From Epiperipatus broadwayi (taxonomy: Eukaryota > Onychophora > Udeonychophora > Euonychophora > Peripatidae), in assembly GCA_028023455.1 (NCBI GenBank), contig JAQFVV010006312.1, forward strand, positions 686,001 through 750,000: 64,000 bases of DNA. Direction: 5' to 3'. Positions 1 through 11,480 of the stretch are shown one piece after another. The notes beneath the pieces are model-generated. The model was not told the origin of the DNA. It did not search any database and saw only the letters and a program-made list of their open reading frames with translations. Position numbers and translations under genes: made by a program. Position 1 is the first letter of the stretch. Each line of letters starts with the position of its first letter.

Positions 1-2790
1 TTTTTTCGATGTCAGTAACACCTGTTTGCTCTCTTACCCATACATTGCGTTTTCGATCTCTTCTTGTTACTCCCAACATACATTTCTCCATTCTTCTTTG
101 AGTGGTCTGAAGTCTCTGTATTGCTCTTCTATTAAGTGTCCAAGTCTCAGATCCTTAAGTAAGAACTGGTAAAACACATTTGTTTAAAACCTTCCGTTTC
201 AAACACATAGGCATATTTCCTTTTAGTATCAAGTTATTTCTACCAAAAGTACTCCAACCAAGTTTAATTTTATGATTAATTTCCTCCATTATGTTTCCAT
301 CTGTATTAATAATGTGACCAAGATATTTGTAACTGTTAACTTCTTCTAATTCATCATAATCAATCTTTATTTTCATATTTTGAGCAAATTGATTAAACAT
401 TACTTTAGTCTTTTTAACATTTATCTTTAGTCCTACTTTCCTTCTTTCATCTGATAACTCCTGCAACATTTCCTGCTGCTCCGAAGCATTATTTGCAAAA
501 ACAATTACATCATCTGTGAAATCTAAATGACTTAAATAATCTCCATTTACTTTCACTCCTTTAGTTTCCCATTTTAGTCCACAAAACGTTTTGGAGATAT
601 GGAATCACCCTGTCTCAATGTTGACTTTACTAGTATCATTATGTAATCTAATTGTTGCTGAAATATTCTTTAAAATATGACAATATCCTGGATCTATACC
701 CTGATGATCCAATCCTTTAATCACTGAAGAAATGTTTGTAGAATCAAATGTTTTTTCATAACTTACGACTTCTCTCAATACCTGGATATGATCTACTGTA
801 CTAAAACCATTTTTAAATCCAGCCTGTTCGCTTGGTTGGTGGAAATACAATATTCTCTGTAGACGAGTTGTAATTATCGTGGTAAAAATTTTCTTAAAGT
901 TTGCTATAAATGAGTTGTAATTACTTTGATAAAGATTTTGCATAAAACTGGTAAAAGATTGAAAATCTGTATTTTCTAATACTTTCTTTTGTGCTAATAT
1001 TTTCTTTATTACTTTTTCAAAATATCAGTATTATTACCAAATTTTCCCAATCATTTGATACATCCTTTATCATTTTGACATTTAATATATAATTTTGCTA
1101 ATATTTTTTTAATTTTTTCATTTCATTCTAAGATCACTTATTATTCCATCATTTTAAGGAGCCTTTCATTTCTTAATAGATATCATGGGCAATTCAGAAG
1201 ATTTAGTAACTGTAATAAATACTTTGTTTTCTTGTTTTTATTACTACATAATTCTTTATAAATGTCTTTCTCACATTCCATCATGTCTATCATCTTCCTT
1301 TTTAGTAATAGTTCTATTTTTTTCTTTTTATTGTTGAAACGTCTTTCTTTCAAATAACAAGAACGTTTTCCACTTTTAAGATTTTTATTTTCTTTCATAG
1401 ATTTTCTTGCCAATTCAAAATTATCTTATAATGTAATTAATTCTTTTTTATGCCATTTTACAAAACTGTAAATACTCAATTTCTTTAATGGATTATTTTT
1501 AAAATTTTTCATATTTTTTACTTTTTAATACATTATTTTATCTGAGTAGAAAATTTATTGATCAATTGTTGCTTTTTTATACCAGCTATCTTTCTTGCCG
1601 TTCTTAATAGTGTACCAGTTATCTTCATATTAATTTTATTCATTTCTGAACAATGTTTAAAATCTGTTAATATTTTAAAACAATTTTACAAGTTCCAATT
1701 CACATTCATTAAATTGTTTTATAAGATGAATATATTAATAATTGCTAATACTATATTGCTTAATATTTTTTTTCTCTAGATTTATATTAACACGTAACTG
1801 ACATCTTACTAACTAATAATCACTGTCTATGTTCAGTCTATTAAAAATATTAGTCTTGAAATACATATTTTTTTTATTGGGCAAAATATAATTCAATTCT
1901 GCTGCACCTTCATATGGATGCTTCCATGTCAATTTCTATCCCCTCTATCATATCTATCAAAATACCCAAATTTACCCATAGCACTTTCATCTTAGAGACA
2001 TATACCAATTCTAGCACTAAAGTTTTTAAGATATTGTTAGTCTTATTAAAAGAATTTTGTACATTCATATAAAAATTCTCTATTTTTTTTATCACAATGA
2101 AAAGTTGTTGAAGAATGAAACAGAATTATCTGCATTTGTTATTTTGCATTAAGTTGAAAAATTAATATTACCAAACCACCTGATGTAGCATTAAAATCTA
2201 CAATGTTATTCTTTCATTTTTTATTTAAAAAGAATCTCATTTCACTTATGCTTTCAATATTTGTTTCTCTGTTGTAAAATATGTATCCACTTTTTAAATC
2301 AATAGACTTTTTTCATTTAACTTCATAAACTTCAAAAATATGTGGTTTAATTTTAATCTGTTCTTCCAATCTGTGCAATCTTTTATTGTTTTAAAATAAT
2401 CCAAAGTAATTAAAGGTCATCACTAAATGGTGGCCTAGGTCCATAATCGGGATTCTTAATACATTTCCCCTTTAGGGTGCTAACTGCTGCCTTGGCTGGA
2501 AACTTTACAGTTTCCTGTAAATAAGAGACATAATTAGTTTTGTTTATCATGATTGTATATATCTATAAAAAAAACTTGCTCACAAACATTTTCAAAAAAA
2601 ACTTAACTAATATTTCAATTAGAACTGTCGGGCAACTGAAAAGAAAGATTATTAAATTCAGAGGTAAAAAGTTAGGAAACTCACCACATTGGCTGATATG
2701 TGTTGTAAGCAGCTTATACAGTTTGTTTACTATATAAATAATTATTTAATAATAACAGTTGCAATGACAGGAATATATAACAGTATATTA
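1..2790 (-). mobile_element. RTE-type LINE, copy 1 (defective, runs off the window)
   Basis: Reads on the minus strand from a 5' leader near 2790 to the RT C-terminal region at position 1, where the window cuts it. The leader (about 2790-2450) aligns with the leaders of copies 3 and 4. Endonuclease sequence is badly decayed around 2400-1800. The RT part carries recognisable pieces: a QAGFKNGFSTVDH-like segment, YEKTFDS (motif A) and the FTDDVIVFANN motif C, where the first Asp of the usual FADD context remains. Relative to copy 3 it lacks a stretch between the RT palm segments (the IERTSEYELSLCYGF part) and a short IYKNA part, and it contains an extra ~50 bp near 880-940. Copy 2 shares all three changes. 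Many stops and frameshifts make it non-functional. Confidence 0.85.
155..943 (-). pseudogene. RT palm region of RTE copy 1
   Basis: Two open stretches on the minus strand in different frames. The 5' one (943-605) holds QAGFKNGFSTVDHIQVLR, then YEKTFDSTNISS (motif A region) and GLDHQGIDPGYCHILKN. The 3' one (556-155) holds HLDFTDDVIVFANNASEQQE (motif C, catalytic Asp pair retained) and the connection segment ending CLKRKVLNKCVLPVLT. The gap between them removes the GVRQGDSISP motif B seen in copy 3, leaving only a frame-shifted remnant near 600. The piece is a broken reverse transcriptase, not an expressed gene. Confidence 0.8.
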
Positions 2791-3424
2791 GACCATTAAG
2801 TACTATTGAATAACATAATTTAAATTTAAACTGTACAAATTCCAAAATGCACTTAAATTAAAAAACCATCAGATTATCAGTTCATCACTGAGCCTCTGTT
2901 ATTAAAATATGCCCCTTCTATTTTCCATTTGTATTATCTATGTGTTTAGATCTTAAAAAAAACATATTGTCATAATTTGATTTAAATAATATAACAATCA
3001 TTAGCAGTGAACAGAATGAAAGGAATTGGAAAATAAAAATAGTATGATTTATTAATAATATCTCAATAACTAATTGAAAATTCAACAATATTCAATTAAA
3101 AGCAATTTCAATTATATAAAAAAAAATTATATTAAATTATTTTTTTACTGTTCATTTAATTATTTAATATACTGCTATTCTAAAATTTTCTTTTTTGAAG
3201 AGGATACTTTGCACCAAAATGCATTTAACTTATTAAGTATGTGCTTCTGTCAACAATAACTGTTGGAAAACAAGTTAGTATATTTTTTAAAATATATGTT
3301 TTTAAATCATGTTTCTACAAATTATATTTTTCAAATTTAAATAAGAAAATTAAAAATATATATATTTTAAAACATTTAAAATAAAATAAACAATTTTGAC
3401 AATATTCTTTTTTATAATTAATAA
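2791..3424. other. AT-rich spacer between RTE copies 1 and 2
   Basis: Mostly A/T with no reading frame of recognisable family and no clear repeat. It forms the loop between the inverted RTE copies 1 and 2. Confidence 0.6.
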
Positions 3425-5400
3425 CATAATGAGTGTCTTATAAAACAATTTAATGAACGTGAATTGGAACTTGTAAAATTGTTTTAAAATATTAACAGAT
3501 TTTAAACATTGTTCAGAAATGAATAAAATTAATATGAAGATAACTGGTACACTATTAAGAACTGCAAGAAAAATAGCTGGTATAAAAAAGCAACAATTGA
3601 TCAATAAATTTTCTACTCAGATAAAATAATGTATTAAAAAATATTAAAAATAATCCATTAAAGAAATTGAGTATTTACAGTTTTGTAAAATGGCATTAAA
3701 AAGAATTAATTACATTATAAGATAATTTTGAATTGGCAAGAAAATCTATGAAAGAAAATAAAAATCTCAAAAGTGGAAAACATCTTGTTATTTGAAAGAA
3801 AGATGTTTCAACAATAAAAAGAAAAAAATGGAACTATTACTAAAAAGGAAGATGACAGACATGATTGAATGTGAGAAAGACATTTATAAAGAATTAGTAG
3901 TAATAAAAACAAGAAAACAAAGTATTACAGTTACTAAATCTTCTGAATTGCCCATGATATCTATGAAGAAATGAAAGGCTCCTTATTAAAATGATGGAAT
4001 ACTAAGTGATATCTTACAATGAGATGAAAAAAAGAAAAATTATATATTAAATATCTAAATGATAAAGGATGTATTGAATGATTGGGAAAATTTGGTAATA
4101 ATACTGATATTTTGAAAAAGTAATAAAGAAAATATTAGCACTGAAGGAAGTATTAGAAAATACAGATTTTCAATCTTTTACCAGTTTTATACAAAATTTT
4201 TATCAAAGTAATTACAACTCATTTATAGCAAACTTTGATTTAACCAGAAATTTTACCACGATAATTACAACTCGTCTACAGAGAATATTGTATTTCCACC
4301 AACCAAGCGAACAAGCTGGATTTAAAAATGGTTTTAGTACAGTAGATCATATCCAGGTATTGAGAGAAGTTGTAAGTTATGAAAAGACATTTGATTCTAT
4401 AAACATTTCTTCAATGATTAAAGGATTGGATCATCAGGGTATAGATCCAGGATATTGTCGTATTTTAAAGAATATTTCAGCAATTAGATTACATAATGAT
4501 AGTAGTAAAGTCAACATTGAGACCGGGTGACTCCATATCTCCAAAACTTTTTACAGCACTGTTGCAAGAAGTATTTTATTGATCTAAATGGGAAACTAAA
4601 GGAATGAAAGTAAATGGAGATTATTTAAGTCATTTAGATTTTGCAGATGATGTAGTTGTTTTTGCAAATAATGCTTTAGAGCTTCTGGAAATGTTGCAGA
4701 AATTCGCAGATGAAAGTAGGACTAAAGATAAATGTAAAAAAAGACTACAGTAATGTTTAATGGATTTTCTTAAAATATGAAAATAAAGATTGATTATGAT
4801 GGGTCAGATGAAGTTAACAACTAGAACTATCTTAATCAGATTATTAATACAGATGAAAACATAATGGATGAAATTAATCATAGAATTAAATTTGGTTGGA
4901 GTGCTTTTGGTAGAAATAACTTGGTGCTGAAAGGAAATATGCCTATGTGTTTAAAAAGGAAGGTTTTTAATAAATGGGTTTTACCAGTTCTTACTTGTGG
5001 ATCTGAGACATGGATACTTAAAAGAAGAGCAATACAGAGACTACAGACTACTCAAAGAAGTATGGAGAGATGCATGTTGGGAGTAACAAGAAGAGATCGA
5101 AAATGCAATGTATGGATAAGAGAACAAACAGGTGCTACTGACCTTATTGAAAAAATTAAAAGACTGAAGTGGAGCTGAGCTGGACATATTGTTAGAAGAG
5201 ATGATAATAGATGGACAATTGAAATCTTAAACTGGATTCCAAGAGATTATAAAAGACCCAGAAAGAGATCACATGTGAGATGGATGGATGAAATAATGTG
5301 TGCAGGAGTGATGTGGAGAAGAGAAGCTAAAGATCGGAGATGGATTGAACTTGGAGAGACCTTCATCCCGCAGTGTATTCATAATGGTTGTTGATGATGT
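3425..5400 (+). mobile_element. RTE-type LINE, copy 2 (5'-truncated, defective)
   Basis: Plus-strand copy, alignable with copy 1 from the TCTTATAAAACAATTT junction near 3437 onward and with copy 3 over its RT. It lacks the endonuclease. RT pieces are seen at 4288-4530 (QAGFKNGFSTVDH, YEKTFDS), at about 4638-4680 (FADDVVVFANN) and at 4864-5178. The 3' end near 5370-5395 reads into GTTGTTGATGATGTTG, a TGATG-rich tail typical of RTE elements. Stops and indels are frequent. It shares two deletions and one insertion with copy 1, and one ~170-bp part (about 3437-3604) is almost identical to copy 1. Confidence 0.85.
4288..5178 (+). pseudogene. RT palm and connection region of RTE copy 2
   Basis: An 80-residue stretch (4288-4530) covers the finger/palm region with YEKTFDSINISS as motif A. 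After frame changes, motif C reads FADDVVVFANN near 4638. A 104-residue stretch (4864-5178) covers the thumb/connection with CLKRKVFNKWVLPVLT, CGSETWILKRRAIQRLQ and MERCMLGVTRRDRK, typical of the region after the RTE palm. A stop follows RLKWS. Remaining C-terminal similarity (RWMDE and the final GE-rich block) continues to about 5390 in other frames. Non-functional. Confidence 0.85.
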
Positions 5401-5911
5401 TGATCTTCACTAAATCATCTAACCCTATTACACAATTAACCTATTGTGACAATAAAACCTAGATCTTAACTTTTTATTTATGGATTTACCTTTGCGTGTG
5501 GTAACTATAATGAATATTAAAAATATTAATCCACAATTAAAAGTTCACAAACTAATTTTTTTTTTGTTGGAATTCATTTGCTTTTCAATAATGTGCAATT
5601 CTGAAACATTCTCAAATTATGGCTAATTCAAAATAATAATTGAATGGCTGACCAGGGAATGGGCATCATTACCTTGTTTAATTTGAAAAATGTCTGGTCT
5701 GATTTATCTTGAAGAATTATTGGCTTTGTTATAATTATACATCTATTCCAATATTAATACTACTTTCCTGACATTATATTTATTTTTTAAGTTCACAATG
5801 TAGTCAAACCCTAAATGATTACAACTTTGCATTTTCCATGCAACATTTATGCAAACTATCATTTTTATTCCATTTCTCAGTACTTAACAGCTTTTATAGA
5901 TTGTATTGGCT
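5401..5911. other. AT-rich spacer between RTE copies 2 and 3
   Basis: No recognisable reading frame or repeat seen. It separates the 3' tail of copy 2 from the 5' leader of copy 3, which is in the same orientation. Confidence 0.5.
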
Positions 5912-6233
5912 GCAGAAAGGAGTTTGCTATTAACTGAAAGGAGACCCTTTGATTCCTCTTGGAAGTCTTAAAGGAACCGAGAAGGGCAAATTCCTGATGT
6001 CCAATCCGTATATTCTTGTCGTTGTAGCTGTTATTACTATATGATTATTCATATAGTGTATAAACATGGATGGGCTGCTCACCAACACACATTAGCCAGC
6101 GTGGTGAGTTTATTAGCTTTTTACCTCTGAGTTTAAGATCAAGAAACACCATGGTCTTTCTTCTCAGTGCCTGATAAGGCAGAATGAATGTTTGTGTAAA
6201 TAATAAATATTTTTCCAATACATATATACAATT

Positions 6234-7066
6234 ATGACAGACAAAAATTAAGCATGGCCCTTATTTCCAAGAGGCTGTAAAGTCACCAACCAAGGCAGCG
6301 ATTGGTGGCCGAAGGCGGAGGGTGCTAAGAATCCCCTGATTGCAGACCCAGGCTGCCATTTGATGACAACTTTTTATTTAGGTACTTACAACTGCAGATC
6401 ACTTTCAAGTGAAGGAAGATTGCAAGAATTAGAAGAACTGTCTTATATTAAGTGGGACATTGTTGGGCTTTGTGAAGTTAGAAGAAAAGATGAAGAGACA
6501 ATTGATTTAAAAAGTGGACATATACTCTATTATAAAGGCACAAATATTGGAAATACAAGTGGAGTAGTATTCATTATAAATAAAAAGTGGAAGAACAATA
6601 TTGTGGAGATTGATAGTGTATCGGACAGAGTGGCAAGATTAGTTATACAACTTAATAGCAGATACCAAATGCAGATAATTCAGGATTATGCCCCAACAAG
6701 TTCTCATAGGGATGAAGTAGTAGAAGATTTTTATATGGATGTACAAAAGGCTTTTGATCAGAGTAAACAATATTTTAAAATTGTTATGGGAGACTTTAAT
6801 GCTAGAATTGGTAAACAAATGAAAGTGCTGTAGGTAATTTTGGTTATGGTAATAGAAATGAGAGAGAACATAGACTTGTGGAGTTTGCAGAAAAAGAAAA
6901 ACTTTATATTATGAATTCTTTTTTTGAGAAAAATGTTAAAAGGAAATGGACATGGAAGCATCCAAATGAAGGTACAGCAGAATTGGATTATATTTTGACT
7001 AACAGAAAATACATAGTTCAAGATTATAATGTTCTTAATAAATTTAGCACAGGAAGTGATCATTGA
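6234..7066 (+). pseudogene. AP-like (EEP) endonuclease domain of RTE copy 3
   Basis: The endonuclease nicks target DNA to prime reverse transcription. The segment 6360-6833 reads YNCRSLSSEGRLQELEEL, then WDIVGLCEVRRKDEE (catalytic Glu region), later IVMGDFNARIG (the GDFNA motif). After a frameshift near 6830, 6878-7066 continues through ELDYILTNRKY to FSTGSDH, the conserved terminal SDH of the EEP fold. Invertebrate gene sets often mislabel this domain as craniofacial development protein 2-like. Upstream, a weakly conserved stretch from the ATG at 6234 has a stop at its sixth codon; copy 4 keeps it open. The catalytic motifs survive but the frame does not. Confidence 0.9.
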
Positions 7067-7208
7067 TTAGTAAGGTGTAAGATACGTGCTAATGTAAAAC
7101 TATAGAGACAAAAATTATTAAGAAAAACAATATTTACAGTTGATATTCCTAATCTTCAGAAACATTCTAATGAATTTAAATTAGAACTTACAAATAGGTT
7201 TCAAGTAA

Positions 7209-9112
7209 GTGTTAGTAGATTTTGAACATGATTCAGATTTGAATGAAATTAATATGAAAATAACTGATACACTTTTAAAAACTGCAACAAAGATAGCTGA
7301 TAGAAAAAAGCAGCAATTGACTAATAAAATTTCTACTGAGACTCGAGAATTTATGAAGAAAAGAAGGGATATGAAGATATACAAAAGTGATGCATTAAAA
7401 AGAATTTAATATCTCTAATTTTGTAAAATGGTGCAGAAAAGCGTTGAAAAAGATATAAGAAAGTATAACTGAACTAGCAAGGAAAGCTGTAGAAGAGAAT
7501 AAAAGTCTCAAGAATGTCAAACAACATTTTGGTATTGGTAGGAAATTTATATCTGCAATAAGAAAAAAAGATGGAATACTAAAAAGAGAGATGACATCAT
7601 GAAATTGGTAGATTTTTATCAAGAATTATATAGTAATAAAGAACAAGCACTTCCTATAACTATTACATTTTCCAAATTGCCCAGAATTTTAAATGAAGTG
7701 AGACATGCAATTAAATGTATGAAGAACGGAAAGGCTCCAGGTAATGATAGAATTATAATTGATATACATTTTTTAGCAAAATTATATACAAATATCTAAA
7801 TGATAAAGATGTACCGGATGATTGGAAGAATGCAGTAATAATATTAATATTTAAAAAATGTGATAAAGAAGATATTAGAAATTACAGACCTATCAGCCTT
7901 TTATCAGTTTTATATAAAATTTTTACCAAGATAATTACAACTCGTCTACAGAGGACATTGGATTTCCACCAACCAAGAGAACAAGCTGGATTTAAAAGTG
8001 GTTTTAGTACAGCAGATCATATCCAGGTATTGAGAGAAGTTATAGAAAGGACAAGTGAATATGAGTTGTCATTATGTTATGGATTTGTTGATTATGAAAA
8101 GGCATTTGATTCTATAAACATTTCTTCAGTGATTAAAGCATTGGATCATCACGGTATAGATCCAGGATATTGTCATATTTTAAAGAATATTTATAAAAAT
8201 GCAACAGCAACAATTAGATTACATAACGATACTGGGAAAGTCAACACTGAGAAAGGTGTAAGGCAAGGTGACTCCATATCTCCAAAACCTTTTACAGCAG
8301 TGCTGCAAGAAGTATTTTGTGGATTGAAATGGGAAACTAAAGGAGTGAAAGTAAATGAAGATTATTTAAGTCATTTAGATTTTGCAGATGATGTAGTTGT
8401 TTTTGCAAACTGCTTCGGAGCTGCAGGAAATGTTACAGGAGTTATCAGATGAAAATAGAACTAAAGATAAATGTTAAAAAGACATCAATTTGCTCAAAAT
8501 ATGAAAATAAAGATTGATTATGATGAATTAGAAGAAGTAACAGTTACAAATACCTTGGTCAGATTATTAATACAGATGGAAACATAATGGAGGAAATTAA
8601 TCATAGAATTAAACTTGGTTGGAGTGCTTTTGGTAGAAATAACTTGATACTAAAAGGAAATATGCCTATGTGTTTGAAACAGAAGGTTTTTAACAAATGC
8701 GTTTTACCATTTTCTTACTTATGGATCTGAGACTTGGACACTTAATAGAAGAGCTATAAGAGATTTCAGACAACTCAGAAGTATGGAGAGATGTATGTTG
8801 GGAGTAACAAGAAGAGATCGAAAACACAATGTATGGGTAAAAGAACAAACAGGTGTTACTGACCTCATCGAAAAAATTTAAAAGATTGAAGTGGAGTTGG
8901 GCTGGACATATCGCTAGAAGAGATGATAATAGATAGACAATTGAAATTTTAAATTGGATTCCAAGAGATTGTAAAAGACTCAGAAAGAGACCACATATGA
9001 GATGGATGAAATAAGAAAGTGTGCAGGGATGATGTGGAGAAGAGAAGCTAAAGATCGGAGAAGATGGATTAAACTTGGAGAGACCTTCATCCTGCAGTGG
9101 ATTGATAATGGT
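7209..9112 (+). pseudogene. Reverse transcriptase and C-terminal region of RTE copy 3
   Basis: Linker sequence from 7209 is followed by RT signatures: KCMKNGKAPGNDRI (7700s), QAGFKSGFSTADHIQVLR (7985), GFVDYEKAFDSI (motif A), GVRQGDSISPKPF (motif B) and HLDFADDVVVFA (motif C, Asp pair intact) before a frameshift at about 8410. The thumb and C-terminal part continue in broken frames to near 9110, with MERCMLGVTRRDRK, a WAGHIARRDDNR-like block and a final GE-rich block. Unlike copies 1 and 2 it keeps the ERTSEYELSLCYGF and IYKNATA stretches, so it is closer to an active ancestor. Not translatable as one protein. Confidence 0.9.
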
Positions 9113-9125
9113 TGATGATGATAGA

Positions 9126-9662
9126 TTGTATTGTTGACAATTTCTCAGCCTCATTAATTCATCGCATATTTCTCTCTTCATCACTTTCAGCAGTCTACAT
9201 AAGTAAAGTTCATTCTTTTTTCCTCTGATATTATACGATCAATCTTACATTATGATTATAACAAATTCTCATAACCATTACTAAAATGATAGTTTATAAA
9301 GGATTTGTAGTGACTTGAAATTATACTTGAGTGATATTTCTAGAATTCTCATTACTATGTATTATAGCATTTTTTGGTAGATTTTAACAATTATTAACTT
9401 ATGGGATTATGATCAAACAAACAGAAAATAGTGGCAAACTTAAAAGAATTAATAATAATTATACTTGAATTTATTTACTGGTTATAATCTCTACAGATTT
9501 TTTAATAGAATGTTTGCAAGTAGCTAGGTGGTTTAAAGAATCTATAAATGAATGTCTAAATAGACAAACTTTAATATGTATGACCCAACAGAGACACTTC
9601 AATATTTACCAATTTCACAATATCAACTAATAAACTTATTTATTTTGATTGTAAAGATAACT
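9126..9662. other. AT-rich spacer up to the assembly gap
   Basis: No recognisable coding or repeat signal seen between the tail of RTE copy 3 and the gap. Confidence 0.5.
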
Positions 9663-10162
9663 NNNNNNNNNNNNNNNNNNNNNNNNNNNNNNNNNNNNNN
9701 NNNNNNNNNNNNNNNNNNNNNNNNNNNNNNNNNNNNNNNNNNNNNNNNNNNNNNNNNNNNNNNNNNNNNNNNNNNNNNNNNNNNNNNNNNNNNNNNNNNN
9801 NNNNNNNNNNNNNNNNNNNNNNNNNNNNNNNNNNNNNNNNNNNNNNNNNNNNNNNNNNNNNNNNNNNNNNNNNNNNNNNNNNNNNNNNNNNNNNNNNNNN
9901 NNNNNNNNNNNNNNNNNNNNNNNNNNNNNNNNNNNNNNNNNNNNNNNNNNNNNNNNNNNNNNNNNNNNNNNNNNNNNNNNNNNNNNNNNNNNNNNNNNNN
10001 NNNNNNNNNNNNNNNNNNNNNNNNNNNNNNNNNNNNNNNNNNNNNNNNNNNNNNNNNNNNNNNNNNNNNNNNNNNNNNNNNNNNNNNNNNNNNNNNNNNN
10101 NNNNNNNNNNNNNNNNNNNNNNNNNNNNNNNNNNNNNNNNNNNNNNNNNNNNNNNNNNNNNN
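9663..10162. other. Assembly gap (500 N)
   Basis: Exactly 500 consecutive N, which suggests a fixed-length placeholder and not a measured distance. RTE sequence lies on its right edge, so the missing DNA probably includes more of RTE copy 4. Confidence 0.99.
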
Positions 10163-11480
10163 GTATTAGAAAATTTACTGATATATTTCTTTTTTTGTGT
10201 GTGCCATCTATCTTTATTGCAGTTTTTAATATGTATCAATTATCTTTTTATTAATTTCAATTCTATTAATATTTTAAAATAGTTTAATGTTCTAATTTAA
10301 ATTCATTGGAGTGGTTCTGAAGGTTAGGAATATCAACTATTACTATTGTTTTTCTGTATAATTTTTGTCTCTTTAATTTTGCATTACTATGTATTTCACT
10401 AATCAATGATCACTTCCTGTATTGAATCTACTGAGAATATTATATTTTGGAATACATATAATGTCTTTATACCCATTTCCATTTAGCCTTTTTTTCAAAG
10501 AAAGAATTCAGAATATATAGTTTTTTTCCTGTGAATTGCACAAGCCATATTCCCTTTCATTTCTATAACCATAATTATCCACAACTCTTTTATCTTTCAA
10601 TCATTTACCAATTCTAGCATTAAAGTTTTCCCCATACCAATTTTAAAATATTTTTAGTCTGTTGATAAGCATTTTATACATTCATATAAAAATCTTCTAT
10701 TTTCATAACAATGAAAACCTGTTAGGATATAATCTAAAGTATCTGCATTTGGTATCTTTCATTAAGTTGGAATAACTAATTGTACAGTCTCTTTCATCAC
10801 AATATTATTTTTTCACTTTTTATTCATAATTAATTCCACTCAATTTGTGTCTTCATTAGTGTTTAGTATCAAAGCACATGCTCACTTTCTAAATCAATAA
10901 TGTTTTCACCTTTTTTTCTAATTTTACAAAGTCCAACAATCATCCATTTAATATTATCCCCTTTTTTCCACTTGCAATCTTTTTTAATTTGAAGTGATCC
11001 AGTTCCTAAATAAAAGATTATCATTGGATGACAGATGGGTGAACAATCATTGAATTTATCTCCCGTCTTCAGCCACCAATTTCTCCCTAGGCTGATTATT
11101 TTACAGCTTCCAGGGATTAGGGCCCATAATTTACTTTTATCTGTCATGATTCTAAATACTTATTTTAAAAAAGTTCATTCACACACATTCATCCTGCCTT
11201 CAAAAATACTCATTTGATATTTTAGTTAAAAAGTATCAAGCAAATGAAAAGAAAGCTCTTGATGTTCTTGATTTTAATCTCAGAGGTTAAAAATCAAATC
11301 ACCGTGCTGTTTGGAGCATGTCGGTGAGAAATTCATCAATGCTCATATACTATATGAATAATCATACAGTAATAACAGCTGCAATAAAAGAACATATAAG
11401 ATGACTATAAGAAGTTTGTCCTGTTTAATTCCTTTCAGCCTCAAAACACAACCAAAGTGTCTGTTTTCCTGTTAATAACA
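10163..11480 (-). mobile_element. RTE-type LINE, copy 4 (minus, cut by the gap)
   Basis: Minus-strand copy whose 5' leader (about 11480-11150) aligns with that of copy 3, including GAATTTGTTATTAACAGG and the CTGTTATTACTGTATG segment. The ORF opens at ATG 11147 with MTDKSKLWALIPGSCK, a 92-residue open stretch that keeps the N-terminus lost in copy 3. The endonuclease then decays: GLCKIRKKGE stands where the family has the catalytic GLCEVRRKDEE, so the Glu is replaced by Lys. Similarity continues to the gap edge, where it corresponds to the linker before RT. The RT part is missing or lies in the gap. Confidence 0.85.

Larger units (their letters stand above)
5912..9125 (+). mobile_element. RTE-type LINE, copy 3 (near full length, decayed)
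   Basis: The best reference copy in the window, about 3.2 kb, the usual size for RTE. A ~320-bp leader (alignable with copies 1 and 4 from GAGTTTGCTATTAACTG near 5921) precedes the ORF region. That region begins at an ATG near 6234 but meets a stop five codons later. Endonuclease (6360-7066), a linker, RT (7599-8460) and a C-terminal region to about 9110 follow in order. The 3' end is GGTTGATGATGATAG, the TGATGA-type tail of RTE elements in place of poly-A. At least four frameshifts disable it. Confidence 0.9.

Noticed and set aside
1558-1779. Identical hydrophobic frames MINCCFFIPAIFLAVLNSVP at 1558 (plus) and 3604 (minus)
   Set aside because: They are antisense readings of the RTE linker in copies 1 and 2. 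The identity reflects the shared repeat, not a small membrane protein.
8690-9184. 164-residue minus-strand open frame
   Set aside because: It lies antisense to the RTE copy 3 C-terminal region, and a similar antisense frame covers copy 6 (42380-42754). No domain recognised.
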